A stretch of DNA of 64,000 nucleotides. It comes from JAHJDS01 sp964569795. Its GTDB lineage: Bacteria; Desulfobacterota; Desulfarculia; Desulfarculales; JAHJDS01. The translations under genes were made by a program, and so were the position numbers. The stretch is from NCBI GenBank assembly GCA_964569795.1, contig CAZMVB010000015.1:38756-102755 (forward strand), written 5' to 3'. Shown here one piece after another: positions 15,771-25,263 of this stretch (the stretch's first letter is position 1; each line of letters starts with the position of its first letter). The notes beneath the pieces are model-generated. The model worked only from the letters and a program-made list of their open reading frames with translations. It searched no databases and was not told where the DNA came from.

Positions 15771-17611
15771 GGATTGTCCTCACCGCCACCGGCGGGTTCG
15801 GGGTGACTCAAGGGGAGAAAGATCATCACCGTGGTCCCCCGGCCGGGCGTTGATTCAACCCCGATCGAGCCGCCGTGGGCCTCGACGATGCCCCGGGTGA
15901 GAGACAGGCCCAGGCCGGTGCCTTGATCCTTGGTGGTGAAAAAGGGGTCGAAAATATTGCGCAGGCTTTCCCGGGACACGCCGGCGCCGCTGTCGGCCAC
16001 CTGGATCTCGACCTGCCGTCCGTTGCGGCCGTCTTCCAGAGCCACGGACAACGAGGTGGACACGGTCAATCTGCCTCCGCCGGGCATGGCCTCCAAGGCG
16101 TTGGAGATGATGTTCATCACCGCCCGCTCCATCTGGAACGGGTCGATCATGACCGCCGGCAGGTCCGGGTCAAGCCGCTTCTCCAGGTTCACCCCGCCCT
16201 CCGCTATCCGGGGTCCGGTTGTCTGGAGTATGTCCTCGACGAACTGGCTGACATCCATCTTGGTCAATCTGGGGGGAGGTTGTCTGGCGTAGCTTAAAAA
16301 ATTGGCCACGAAATCTTCCAGGTGAGAGATTTCCTGGTAGATCAACTTTACCAACTCGTCTGACTCCCGACTCCCGACTCTTTTTCGTCGCAGCACTTCG
16401 GCGGCCATCTTCATGGCATTGAGCGGGTTTCGAATCTCATGGGCCACGCCGGTGGCCAACCGCCCCAGTGAGGCCAGTTTGGCGGATTTCAGCAATTCTT
16501 CCTGGATTCGACGAAGATTTTTGACCATGTGATTAAACGACATGGTCAGCGACCCCAGTTCATCCTTGGAAACCGGCTCAATCTGCTTGGGCAAGCGCCC
16601 CTCGGAGATCACGGTGGTGGCCTGGGCCAGCTTCTTGATGGGTCGCACGAATCGTAACGAGAATATTGTCCCCGCCCCCAGGGCCAGCGATACGGCCAGC
16701 AAGACCACCCAGCCGACCCGGTCCTTGATGACATCCACCCGTTCGGTGAACTCGCTTACCGGCAGGGTGACGGCCACGATCCAACCGTTGGCCTTGATGG
16801 GGGTGTAGGCCACTATTTTCCGGCCCCGGTAGCGGTAGGAGGCCATGCCCTGGCGCTTGACGAGCATCGTTCTGATCAGTTTGGCCACCGAGGGCAGACC
16901 CAATTGCACCGCTGTTTTGCCCAGGTAACCGGGCTCCGGGTGGACGCGAACCACTCCCTGGTTATCGACCACAAAGGCGTATCCCTTCCGGCCGACACGT
17001 TGGGACAGAATGCGCCGCGAAAGCCGGTCCAAGTCCAATTCCAAGACCACCACGCCGGACATCTTCTTCCACACATCAAATAGTGGCCGAGCCAGCCTGA
17101 TAACCCGATGACCCCCTGGTGAGAGGGCAATGATTGACGAGACATTCGCGCGTGGATTGCCGTGAGACAGCTGTTTCAGGGGCAATGGAGGTCTCAAGAA
17201 TCCACGCCCGGCATTCTTTCGGGCTTGAGTAATGTTGACCACCTCTCGGCCTTTGGGGTCCACATAGGCTATGCGGTAGTACAGCGGGGACTTGCGGGCG
17301 ATTTCCAGGAAGAATTTCTCCACCTTTTTACGGTTTATCTCGGCCTCGGAAAACAGATTGTAGAAGCGATTGTAATAGTAGCTCGAGATAGCCGGCAAGA
17401 CGGAAATAATTCCCAGGTCGGTCCTGGCCGTCTGGAGATTCTGGGTAGTCCGCTCGGCTATCTCCCGGGCCAGGTTAATTTGAGCTTGGTTCAGGAGACG
17501 GGTGACGATTCCCTCAGCCGCCTGGTAGGCCATCAGGCCGGTGGCCAGCACTGGAAACACCACCAAGGGGATCACGATCAGCATCAACTTGGTGGTGATG
17601 CCCAGCTTCAT
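15767..17611 (-). CDS. Sensor histidine kinase with periplasmic Cache domain
   Basis: 614 residues. Transmembrane helix near 7-29, a periplasmic double-Cache-like sensor (about 35-300, with AYVDPKGREVVNI and AFVVDNQGVVRVHPEPG), second helix about 305-325, HAMP, HisKA with the phospho-His in GVAHEIRNPLNA, and a HATPase domain with N-box NIISNALEAMPGGG, DSGAGV and GTGLGLSL. Overlapping ATGA codons link it to the genes on both sides. It probably senses a small extracellular organic compound and phosphorylates the adjacent NtrC-type regulator. Confidence 0.94.
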   Translation of the reverse strand: MKLGITTKLMLIVIPLVVFPVLATGLMAYQAAEGIVTRLLNQAQINLAREIAERTTQNLQTARTDLGIISVLPAISSYYYNRFYNLFSEAEINRKKVEKFFLEIARKSPLYYRIAYVDPKGREVVNITQARKNAGRGFLRPPLPLKQLSHGNPRANVSSIIALSPGGHRVIRLARPLFDVWKKMSGVVVLELDLDRLSRRILSQRVGRKGYAFVVDNQGVVRVHPEPGYLGKTAVQLGLPSVAKLIRTMLVKRQGMASYRYRGRKIVAYTPIKANGWIVAVTLPVSEFTERVDVIKDRVGWVVLLAVSLALGAGTIFSLRFVRPIKKLAQATTVISEGRLPKQIEPVSKDELGSLTMSFNHMVKNLRRIQEELLKSAKLASLGRLATGVAHEIRNPLNAMKMAAEVLRRKRVGSRESDELVKLIYQEISHLEDFVANFLSYARQPPPRLTKMDVSQFVEDILQTTGPRIAEGGVNLEKRLDPDLPAVMIDPFQMERAVMNIISNALEAMPGGGRLTVSTSLSVALEDGRNGRQVEIQVADSGAGVSRESLRNIFDPFFTTKDQGTGLGLSLTRGIVEAHGGSIGVESTPGRGTTVMIFLPLSHPEPAGGGEDNP

Positions 17612-19176
17612 TGAGCCCGCCCTTCACTCCCCGGCCCGGCCGTCGAACGTCCGGTGCCAAAAATACGGCGGGACAAGTCGTCCCAATGGGCCTCAGCCAG
17701 AGTAAATCCAAACAACATGCCTGAGGGATGGAGTTGGATTTTCAGGTGCCGGTCCAGTCCAAAGGTCTGGACCCGTTGGGCAGTATATATGCCATAGGCC
17801 TCTTGAAGCACTTGAGCCTGCAGGCGGAATAGTTTTCGGCGCCTCTGATGGTGGTCGGCCTCGAAAACAAAGGAACGATAGAGCCGATCAAAGGCAGGAT
17901 CGCGCATGATGGAGTAGGGCGAGCCGGAGTAAAAAATGACCGCAGGGCTGAAGAAGGCGTCCAGGGTGGGGTTGGGGGTGAGCCAAACCACCATGTCACC
18001 GTCGAACTTGGGCCGGCCGTATTTCAGCTTGGGCAGGACCGTCTGGCGCAGGTATTCCAGTCGCGGCACGACGGTGATCGACAGATCCACCCCGACCATC
18101 CTCAACTGGGCCTTGATGGCCTTGATCATATACTGGGTGTCGTCCGACGCCAGGACCCTGACCTTGATTCGCCGTTTGTGGCCGGCCTCGGCCAGGAGGC
18201 GCCTGGCCTTGGCCGGATCAAAAGGATAGGGGCGCAGGTTCGGGTTATAGTCGCGTTCCAAGGGGTTGGTCATGGTCGAGACCTGGATGGAGTTGCCCTT
18301 GTCCACGTATTCGATCAAGTGCCGCTTGTTGACGGCGTAGTTCATCGCTCGCCGGACCCGCCGGTCGGCAAAAGGGCTGTCAAAGTTTTTCATGGCCGCC
18401 CAGAAGACCGAGGCCACATGCCTTTTCAAGACGCGGGTGCGGCGCGCGGCCATCACGGTCAACGTGTCCTTGCCCGGCAGCTTGGTCAGGAGATCGACCT
18501 GGCCCGTCAGCAGCGCCTCTACTTGTCGTCTGGGGGTTATGAACAAGAACGAAACGTCTTGAATTCGGGGGAACCCGTCACGCCAATAGTTTGGATTTCG
18601 AGTCAACCTGATGCGCTGCCCCTTGTCCCAACTCACGAAGCGATACGGTCCGGTGCCCACCGGGTGAGCGGACAGTCCCTTGTCGCCATATCTTTTTGTG
18701 TACTTGGGCGGCACGATCTTGAAGAAGGTGGGCAGCGTGAAAGGCAGGCGGGCGTCCGGCCGCCCGGTCACCAGGTCAACCACGTCCGGCCCGACAATCT
18801 CGCCGTGGAGGTCAGGATGGAACAGCCAGGAGTTGGCCGATTTGGGTCGGCGGTGGAGCTGTCTCTCAAGGCTGTATTGAACGGCGCGGGCGTGGAGGGG
18901 CTCGCCATTGTGAAACCGGACCCCCCGGCGCAACCAGAAACGAAAGCGGGTGGGCGACAACTGCTTCCATTTGACGGCCAACCTGGGGATCAGCTGGCCC
19001 CGGGTGTTGTAGTCGATCAACCCCTCATAGATCTGGCTGATTACGACATCGGAGTCCGGGTCGAAAGAGCGGTGGGGATTGAGGGTCAAGGGATCAGCCG
19101 ACGAGTCCACGATACGCAGTTCCCTTGGGCCGGCCAGGCCCGACGAGCCAGGGAAACTGAAGTCGTAAATCGACAT
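17608..19176 (-). CDS. Solute-binding protein family 5 (OppA/DppA-like) homologue without signal peptide
   Basis: 522 residues. The extracellular-solute-binding family 5 pattern is clear: PLTLNPHRSFDPDSDVV, QIYEGLIDY, FRFWLRRGVRFHNGEPL, VGTGPYRFV, RRAMNYAVNKRHLI. The N-terminus (MSIYDFSFPGSS) has no hydrophobic segment, and an in-frame stop lies a few codons upstream, so export by Sec is not evident. No permease or ATPase of the Opp type is nearby. It is the first gene of the kinase/regulator operon and overlaps the kinase start, so it may serve ligand detection rather than uptake. Periplasmic export by an unseen route remains possible. Confidence 0.8.
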   Translation of the reverse strand: MSIYDFSFPGSSGLAGPRELRIVDSSADPLTLNPHRSFDPDSDVVISQIYEGLIDYNTRGQLIPRLAVKWKQLSPTRFRFWLRRGVRFHNGEPLHARAVQYSLERQLHRRPKSANSWLFHPDLHGEIVGPDVVDLVTGRPDARLPFTLPTFFKIVPPKYTKRYGDKGLSAHPVGTGPYRFVSWDKGQRIRLTRNPNYWRDGFPRIQDVSFLFITPRRQVEALLTGQVDLLTKLPGKDTLTVMAARRTRVLKRHVASVFWAAMKNFDSPFADRRVRRAMNYAVNKRHLIEYVDKGNSIQVSTMTNPLERDYNPNLRPYPFDPAKARRLLAEAGHKRRIKVRVLASDDTQYMIKAIKAQLRMVGVDLSITVVPRLEYLRQTVLPKLKYGRPKFDGDMVVWLTPNPTLDAFFSPAVIFYSGSPYSIMRDPAFDRLYRSFVFEADHHQRRRKLFRLQAQVLQEAYGIYTAQRVQTFGLDRHLKIQLHPSGMLFGFTLAEAHWDDLSRRIFGTGRSTAGPGSEGRAQ

Positions 19177-19524
19177 GGGCCTTACTCACTAGGCGGTTGA
19201 CCCGGATTATTCATGAAGGTTCGTGACGCGGCGATTTTCCGGGCCGTGTCGTAGCTGGTCGAGTGCACCGGCGCGCCGCTCACATTTACCAAATCACCAC
19301 CGCTTCGTTTTTGTCAACTGCATTTCGACCGGGCAAAATCGACCCCGGCCGCTCCGGAAAACGAAAAAATCGCTCGACGGCCCCGGTTCAAGAGCCGGCT
19401 GGACTGTGGTAACATGTCCCCATCAGCCGGGGATCCGTCGGGGCGCTGCTCCGACAGGCGACTGGTTCAGGGGTAACCCCGCTCGAGGTCGCGGGCGGCC
19501 GGACCTCTCTACTGAGAACTTCGA
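19177..19524. other. Divergent intergenic region
   Basis: No gene seen. The region separates the minus-strand sensor operon from the plus-strand radical-SAM gene and must hold promoters for both. On the minus strand a perfect -35-like TTGACA lies at 19317-19312, but no good -10 follows at 16-18 bases. Confidence 0.4.
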
Positions 19525-20682
19525 ATGTCCTCACGCCTGGGTTTCATGATCAAACTGGCCGCCAGCGCGGTCTGCTACCGGATTTGCCGCCCCATGGGCT
19601 GGCCCATGACCGTCCAAGCCATCAGTCTGGAGGTTACCCGCCACTGTATGGGCCGCTGCCTGATGTGCAACATCTGGAAAAACCAGGGCCAATATCGTGA
19701 CGTGCCGTTGAGCGCCTGGCTGAACCTGCTGGCCTCGCCCCGGTTGCAGGGCCTCATTGAGATAGACATCACCGGCGGCGAGCCGTTTTTGCGCCGGGAT
19801 CTGACGGACCTGATCCGGGGCATTGCCGGTCTGAAACGAACTCACTTCAAAACCCTGGCCGGGGTGGCCATCACCAGTAATGGCTTTTTGACCAAACGCA
19901 TCCTCCGGGAAAGCGAGGTCATGGCCCGGCTCTTGGCTGAGGTCGAGGCCGAACTGGTGCTGGTTTGCGCGCTCGATGCCGTGGGCGAACTCCATGACCG
20001 GATAAGGGGAGTCAAGGGCGCCTGGCGCCGGCTGGAGGCCACGGTGGACGGCCTCTGTCGTTTGCGGGATCGATTGTCCAACCTGGTGCTGGGGATAAAG
20101 ACCACGATCTTGCCGCTGAATGTGGATCAACTGGAGGCCATAGCCGACTATGCCGAAAATCTCGGTTTGTTTACCATCATTTCTCCAGGCATCTTCACGC
20201 CGAACCGCTACCAAAACCTGGATCTCAAACCGGACCTTGCCTTCAGCCAAGGGCAACTGGAAATCATGGCCGACTTCTTTGCCGGGCGCCAACTCAAGAG
20301 GAGCTTTCATGGCCGAGTCGTCCTGGATTATCTTGATCAGGGTCAGGTCACCAAACCGTGTTCGGCCGGATTCAACTATTACTTTGTCGGCAGCCAGGGC
20401 CAGGTCTTTCCCTGCCCTCTGATCGACCTCAGTCCGGGGAATATCACCCAAAGGCCCTTTGCGGAAGTGATAGCCGCCGAACAGATGCGCGAGTTCCGCC
20501 GCCAGATCGGCTCCTGGCCTCAATGCCGGACCTGCACCGAGCCCGGCCTGGAACGATACGCCTTGCCCTGCGAGGGGGCAACCTATCTGAAGTTGATGCG
20601 ATCCATGCCTCCGGACGAATTCTCCGCACTCCACCAACATTTGGGCCTGGACAAATACTTGGGGACGGTCTGGCCACCTTGA
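19525..20682 (+). CDS. Radical SAM/SPASM-type protein of unknown function
   Basis: 385 residues. The radical-SAM motif CMGRCLMCNIW lies near residue 46, followed by DITGGEPFLRRDL. The C-terminal part has an auxiliary-cluster pattern: PCSAGFNYYFVGSQG-QVFPCPLI and CRTCTEPGLERYALPC, a SPASM or twitch type domain. Such enzymes mature peptides or modify small molecules. No precursor peptide or partner was found close by, and the gene stands alone between two regulated operons. A start at 19546 (ATG) would drop seven residues. It is not a second copy of mftC: apart from the SAM core the two differ. Confidence 0.8.
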   Translation: MSSRLGFMIKLAASAVCYRICRPMGWPMTVQAISLEVTRHCMGRCLMCNIWKNQGQYRDVPLSAWLNLLASPRLQGLIEIDITGGEPFLRRDLTDLIRGIAGLKRTHFKTLAGVAITSNGFLTKRILRESEVMARLLAEVEAELVLVCALDAVGELHDRIRGVKGAWRRLEATVDGLCRLRDRLSNLVLGIKTTILPLNVDQLEAIADYAENLGLFTIISPGIFTPNRYQNLDLKPDLAFSQGQLEIMADFFAGRQLKRSFHGRVVLDYLDQGQVTKPCSAGFNYYFVGSQGQVFPCPLIDLSPGNITQRPFAEVIAAEQMREFRRQIGSWPQCRTCTEPGLERYALPCEGATYLKLMRSMPPDEFSALHQHLGLDKYLGTVWPP

Positions 20683-21117
20683 CTGATCCTCTACTTCACT
20701 GGGGCCCGTCCAAGAGACCCTGAGTCAATCGACCGGGCCACTGTCTTGACTTGTTTCAAGAGGCGCCGAGCCAGTGTCAGGGATTCATCCCGTCACCCTT
20801 GGCCGGACCAATTTCGGGGTGACCTCCATCAAGAAAAAATGTATCTCCCGTTGTAAAACCGCAGTGACTGCGGGGAGTTGGGGAACCGGTCGGGTCTGAC
20901 TGGACCTTACCCCCAAATTTTCGTTGTGGGTTGAAAAAAGTCTTGACAGTGCTTTATGAGGTACTGTATCCTAATCCGAAAATATGGCAATAAACTATTT
21001 ATCTATTTGATATTATAATTAATATTATTATTGTAAGGTGTGTTGTCGTCTGGGGTACCGTAAACAATATCCCGGCCGACACCAACAACCAGCCACACGA
21101 GCAAAGGCCAAAACAAC
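20683..21117. other. AT-rich regulatory intergenic region upstream of GntR operon
   Basis: No gene seen. The second half (about 20930-21035) is far more AT-rich than the surroundings and carries the promoter listed separately. A short hairpin (CCGCAG-TGA-CTGCGG) lies at about 20861-20875 without a following T-run. Confidence 0.45.
20943..20972 (+). promoter_or_regulatory. Sigma-70-type promoter upstream of GntR-led operon
   Basis: TTGACA at 20943-20948, an 18-base spacer, and TATCCT at 20967-20972. The leader to the GTG start at 21118 is about 140 bases and very AT-rich, room for autoregulation by the GntR protein. Confidence 0.6.
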
Positions 21118-21816
21118 GTGGAAACGGCAACAAATCTGGAAATAAGCAATCCGGAAAGCATCCGCGAACAGGTCTACCGCATCCTTCGCCAGCGACTCAT
21201 GGCAGGGGAATTCAAGCCGGGAGACCGCCTGGTAGAGGCCAAACTGGCCCGAGAGTTGAGTGTCTCCCGGACACCGGTCCGGGAAGCGCTCCATTTGCTG
21301 GAGAGGGAGGGCCTTTTCGAGTCAATCCCCCGGGTCGGCTATCAAATGAAACGCTTCTCCTGGGCCGAGGTCGAAGAAATCTGTGAGATCAGGGTGGTCA
21401 ACGAGACCCTGGCCGCCCAGTGGGCCATCAGGAATATGTCGCCCGGCCTCGTGGACGAACTGGAGGAAAATCAAGCCCTTTCAGAATCAGAGGCGGCCGT
21501 TGGAAACGCCCGGGCATTTATTGAATTGGACGGCCGGTTTCACGACACCATCGTCAGGGCCAGCGCCAGCACTCAGTTGATCAAAATCTGCGACCAGTTG
21601 CGTCGCTACATGTTGCTCTATCGCCTGGAAAGCCTGTTCAACCTGGACACCGTCCTGGGCGCCATCCAGGGACACCGGCGGATTTTGGACTGCATCCGCC
21701 GTGGAGATGACGGTGAAGTGGGGCGGGCGATCAGAGAACATATCAACTTCGCCAAGCGAATGATCAGGCGACACGCCTTTGACGGGGCGTCGGATTCGAG
21801 GCAGGCGGACTCCTAG
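21118..21816 (+). CDS. GntR-family transcriptional regulator (FCD/FadR-like)
   Basis: 232 residues. N-terminal winged helix-turn-helix (about 12-78: EQVYRILRQRLMAGEFKPGDRLVE, VSRTPVREALHLLEREG), then an all-helical FCD ligand-binding domain with the metal-ligand type residues in FHDTIVRAS and IREHINFAKR. Such proteins sense organic acids or acyl-CoAs. The next gene starts directly after its stop, so it heads the operon for the 2-oxoacid oxidoreductase and following genes. The start is GTG with a weak ribosome site. Confidence 0.92.
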   Translation: METATNLEISNPESIREQVYRILRQRLMAGEFKPGDRLVEAKLARELSVSRTPVREALHLLEREGLFESIPRVGYQMKRFSWAEVEEICEIRVVNETLAAQWAIRNMSPGLVDELEENQALSESEAAVGNARAFIELDGRFHDTIVRASASTQLIKICDQLRRYMLLYRLESLFNLDTVLGAIQGHRRILDCIRRGDDGEVGRAIREHINFAKRMIRRHAFDGASDSRQADS

Positions 21817-22377
21817 ATGCTGGAAATCAAGTTCATCGGCCGGGGCGGACAGGGAGTGGTCGTCGCCTCGCGCATCCTGGGGTTGGCCTTTTTCAAGGAC
21901 GGCTGGTACCCCCAGTGTTATTCGGTTTTCGGGGGTGAACGCCGGGGCGCGCCGTTGGTCAGTTTCCTGCGGGTGGATCACGACCGGATTCGGCTCAAAT
22001 GCGAGATCAAAAATCCGGGTGAGTTGATCTGCCTGGACGAGGGATTGCTGGACCCGGACGAAATCCGCTCTAATTTGCGGCCGGGCGGCGCCATCCTGAT
22101 CAACACCCCTCGGGGCCCCGAGGCCTTCGCCGCCCTGGCCGACTATCGTCTGGGGCTGGTGGACGGTCTGGGGGTGGCCAGAGAGGCCGGCCTGGAGCGA
22201 ATCTTCAACACCGCCCTGTGCGGGGCTTACGCCGCCTTTTCCGGCCAACTTGGGCCGGGGGCGGTCCTGGATGCGGTCCGGGAGACGGCTCCGGTCAAGG
22301 TCGAGGAAAACGTCAAGGCCGCCTCCCTCGCCTACGAGCGGGTGGTTGTTTTCGACTCGGGAGGCGCCGATGCCTGA
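21817..22377 (+). CDS. porG: 2-oxoacid:ferredoxin oxidoreductase gamma subunit (PorG-type)
   Basis: 186 residues. Family features: IKFIGRGGQGVVVASRILG at the N-terminus, CYSVFGGERRGAPLVSFLRV, and a C-terminal FSGQLG...VDAVRE-like helix region (AFSGQLGPGAVLDAVRET). This subunit contacts CoA and the alpha/beta core in pyruvate-type enzymes. Its stop overlaps the next start by eight bases. The four genes from here to 26144 form one enzyme. Confidence 0.9.
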   Translation: MLEIKFIGRGGQGVVVASRILGLAFFKDGWYPQCYSVFGGERRGAPLVSFLRVDHDRIRLKCEIKNPGELICLDEGLLDPDEIRSNLRPGGAILINTPRGPEAFAALADYRLGLVDGLGVAREAGLERIFNTALCGAYAAFSGQLGPGAVLDAVRETAPVKVEENVKAASLAYERVVVFDSGGADA

Positions 22378-24112
22378 GCGCCCGAGGCCCGCATATATGG
22401 ACCCGGAACAGATCGTGCCCATCTCCCGGGAATCCACCTCGGTTTTCAAGACCGGCGCCTGGATCGACACCCGGCCCCATTTTTCGGAAAAGACCTCCCC
22501 CTGTCGGGCCGCCTGTCCCAACGGCAACGACATCGCGGTCGCGGCCGGAAAGGCGGCGGACGGGGATTTCAGCGGCGCCCTGGCGGCGTTTCTTGAGGAA
22601 AGCCCCCTCCCCGGAACCTGCGGCCGAGTCTGCTACCACCCTTGCCAGACGGCCTGCAACCGCGTCGTTCATGACGGTTCGGTCCGGGTCCGGGCCTTGG
22701 AGAGGGCCGCGGCCGACCATGGTCGGGCCCAGCCGACGATCTTGAGCGATGCCGGCCAAAGCGAGCCGGTGGCGGTGGTCGGGTCTGGTCCGGCCGGGTT
22801 GGCCTGCGCCTATCACCTGGCCCGGATGGGGCACCCGGTGACCATATACGAGTCGGCCGAGAAAGCGGGCGGACTTCTGACCCGGGGCATTCCGGAATTC
22901 AGGTTGCCCGGGGCGGTGTTCCAGGCCGACCTGGGCCGCATCCTGGATCTGCCGATCACCCTCCTCACCGGCCGCCCGGTGGACGCCGGTTTTTTGCAGG
23001 CCTTGACCGTCGAACACCGGTCGGTCTTTTTGGGTTTGGGGGCCGATGCCCAGGTGAGTCTGGGTTTACCGGGCGAAGGCCTGGCCGATGTAATCAACGG
23101 ACTGGATTTTCTCCGCGACGTTTCCAGGCAAGCCCGGGCCGCCGGGGCGCGGGTGGCGGTCATCGGCGGCGGCAACACCGCTCTGGACGCGGCTCGCGTG
23201 GCGATCCGGGCCGGGGCGCAGTCGGTGACCGTCCTGTATCGCCGCGCCAGGGACCAGATGCCGGCCTTTGCCGACGAGGTGGCCGAAGCCCAAGCCGAGG
23301 GAATTGAGATCGAGTTTTTGGTCGGCCCGGTCCAGTTTTTGGAGGAGGGCAGACGCTTGGCCGGAATCAGATTGGGCCGGCTCGAATTGGGCCAGCCCGA
23401 TGACAGCGGTCGGGCCCGCCCCGTGCCGAGCCCGAACCAGGATATCGAGTTCGCCTGTGACCTGGCCATTGTGGCCGCGGGCCAGAAGCCGTATGACCAC
23501 GGACTGGTCAGCGGCCTGAGATGGGCCAACGGCCGGATCTGGATCGACGGCCTGGGTCAGACTTCACGGCCGGGCCTCTTTGCCGGCGGTGATGTCACCC
23601 CGGTCAAGGCCTCGGTGGTGGACGCCCTGGCTTCGGGCAAGCGGGCCGCGCTGGGCATCCACCTGGCTCTGATCAGCGGTCTTGACCACGAGGCGCTGCA
23701 GACAGTGACCCTTGGTCCGGGGCCGAGTTTCACGATAGAGGCCTTTTTCCGCCCCAAGTCCGAAATCCGGCTCGACCAGGTGGCCAAGGTGGACCGCCTG
23801 ACCGTGATGCTGTCCGACCGGTCCCAACCCCGAGACCTGCCCGAGGCGGACGTCGCGTCCCGGGTCACGGACCACCGCGAGGTGGCCCTGGGCCTGGATA
23901 TCGAGTCGGCCCGGCTGGAGGCCGAACGCTGCCTGCGCTGCGGGACCTGCGTCAACTGCGACCGTTGCCGGATCTATTGCCCCGAGGGGTCCATGGCCGG
24001 GCCGCCGGGGCCGGGCCAGCCATACCGGGCCCTGGACGATTATTGCAAGGGCTGCAACCTTTGCGCCTCGGTATGCCTGCCCGGCGTCATGGAGCCGGGA
24101 GGCCGGTCGTGA
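22370..24112 (+). CDS. GltD/NfnB-like FAD oxidoreductase fused to C-terminal ferredoxin domain (delta-type subunit of 2-oxoacid oxidoreductase)
   Basis: 580 residues, starting at the ATG that overlaps the porG stop. The N-terminal domain has two [4Fe-4S] sites as in GltD (CRAACPNGNDI, then CGRVCYHPCQTACNR). The FAD motif VAVVGSGPAGLACAYHLARMG and the NAD(P)H motif VAVIGGGNTALDAARVA follow. The C-terminus adds an 8Fe ferredoxin (CLRCGTCVNCDRCRIYCP and CKGCNLCASVC) in place of the usual separate PorD. So electrons from 2-oxoacid oxidation could flow to NAD(P) through this flavoprotein as well as to ferredoxin. Its position inside the por gene set supports a direct subunit role. Confidence 0.88.
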   Translation: MPERPRPAYMDPEQIVPISRESTSVFKTGAWIDTRPHFSEKTSPCRAACPNGNDIAVAAGKAADGDFSGALAAFLEESPLPGTCGRVCYHPCQTACNRVVHDGSVRVRALERAAADHGRAQPTILSDAGQSEPVAVVGSGPAGLACAYHLARMGHPVTIYESAEKAGGLLTRGIPEFRLPGAVFQADLGRILDLPITLLTGRPVDAGFLQALTVEHRSVFLGLGADAQVSLGLPGEGLADVINGLDFLRDVSRQARAAGARVAVIGGGNTALDAARVAIRAGAQSVTVLYRRARDQMPAFADEVAEAQAEGIEIEFLVGPVQFLEEGRRLAGIRLGRLELGQPDDSGRARPVPSPNQDIEFACDLAIVAAGQKPYDHGLVSGLRWANGRIWIDGLGQTSRPGLFAGGDVTPVKASVVDALASGKRAALGIHLALISGLDHEALQTVTLGPGPSFTIEAFFRPKSEIRLDQVAKVDRLTVMLSDRSQPRDLPEADVASRVTDHREVALGLDIESARLEAERCLRCGTCVNCDRCRIYCPEGSMAGPPGPGQPYRALDDYCKGCNLCASVCLPGVMEPGGRS

Positions 24113-25263
24113 AGAAGTTTATCACCGGCAACACCGCCGTGGCCGAGGCGGTCCGCCTCTGCCGGCCCCAGGTGGTGGCGGCCTATCCGATCACTCCCCA
24201 GACGCCGATATACGAACACCTGGCCGATTGGGACGCCGAAGGTACGTTGGGCGGCATGATGATGCGCACTGAGAGCGAGCACTCGGCCATGGCCGCCTGC
24301 TTATCGGCTTCCTTGGCCGGGGTCCGGACCTTCACCGCCACCAGTTCCCAGGGCCTGGCCCTGATGCACGAGATGCTTCACTTCGCCGCCGGACTGCGCA
24401 CCGCCGTGGTGATGGCCGTCGTCAACCGCACCCTGGCCGCGCCCTGGGCCTTTTGGGCCGACCAAACCGACAGCCTGTCCCAGCGGGACACCGGCTGGAT
24501 ACAGATTTACGTCGCTGACGGTCAGGAGGCCGGCGACAGCATTTTTCAGGCCTTTCGGATCGCCGAAGAGGTGATGCTGCCGGTGATGGTCGTCTTGGAG
24601 GCCAACCTGATCAGCCACTTCATGGAGCCGACCGATATTCCGCTCCAGGAAGAGGTGGACGCCTTCCTGCCCCCGGTGAACATACCAGGCCGTTTCGACC
24701 TGGACCATCCCGGCTACGTGTCGCCGACCGTGACCCCGGCCCAGTTCGAGAGGTATCGCCACCTGAGCCAGCAGGCCATGGAGCACGCCGAGGCCGTGGC
24801 CGAGCGGATCGACCGGGAGTTCGACCGGGATTTCGGCCGTGGTTACGGGATCATCGAGACGGTCGATGTCGAGGACGCCGAGTTGGTCCTGGTGGCCGGC
24901 GGCACCATCACCCAGACGGCCCGGGTGGCCCTCGAGGAGTTGCGGGCCGAGGGGCTCAAGATCGGACTGTTGAAACTGCGGCTGTTTCGGCCCTTCCCGG
25001 TGGAGAGGGTGCGGCGGGCCCTGACGGGCGTACCCAAGGTCGCCGTCCTGGAGCGCAATGTCTCTTTGGGGCGTGAGGGCATATTCTGCTCGGAGGTCAA
25101 AGCGGCCCTGGTCAACAGCCCCAATCCGCCGCAGGTCCAGGGCTACATCGCCGGTATCGGCGGCACCAGCCTGGACCCTCCCTTGATCAAAAAGGTCATC
25201 CGCCACGCGCTCGAGGCAGACGAATTCACCGATCGGGGGCTGTGGATGGGAGAAGGGGCATGA
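24109..25263 (+). CDS. porA: 2-oxoacid:ferredoxin oxidoreductase alpha subunit (PorA-type)
   Basis: 384 residues from a GTG that overlaps the previous stop. Pyrimidine-binding domain features AYPITPQTPIYEHLAD, ESEHSAMAACLSASLAGVRTFTATSSQGL, and a segment WADQTDSLSQRDTGWIQIYV that places it in the pyruvate-type rather than the 2-oxoglutarate-type branch. The C-terminal transketolase-like domain carries VAGGTITQTARVALEELR and SLGREGIF. With PorB it binds thiamine diphosphate and decarboxylates a 2-oxoacid to an acyl-CoA. Confidence 0.92.
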   Translation: MKKFITGNTAVAEAVRLCRPQVVAAYPITPQTPIYEHLADWDAEGTLGGMMMRTESEHSAMAACLSASLAGVRTFTATSSQGLALMHEMLHFAAGLRTAVVMAVVNRTLAAPWAFWADQTDSLSQRDTGWIQIYVADGQEAGDSIFQAFRIAEEVMLPVMVVLEANLISHFMEPTDIPLQEEVDAFLPPVNIPGRFDLDHPGYVSPTVTPAQFERYRHLSQQAMEHAEAVAERIDREFDRDFGRGYGIIETVDVEDAELVLVAGGTITQTARVALEELRAEGLKIGLLKLRLFRPFPVERVRRALTGVPKVAVLERNVSLGREGIFCSEVKAALVNSPNPPQVQGYIAGIGGTSLDPPLIKKVIRHALEADEFTDRGLWMGEGA

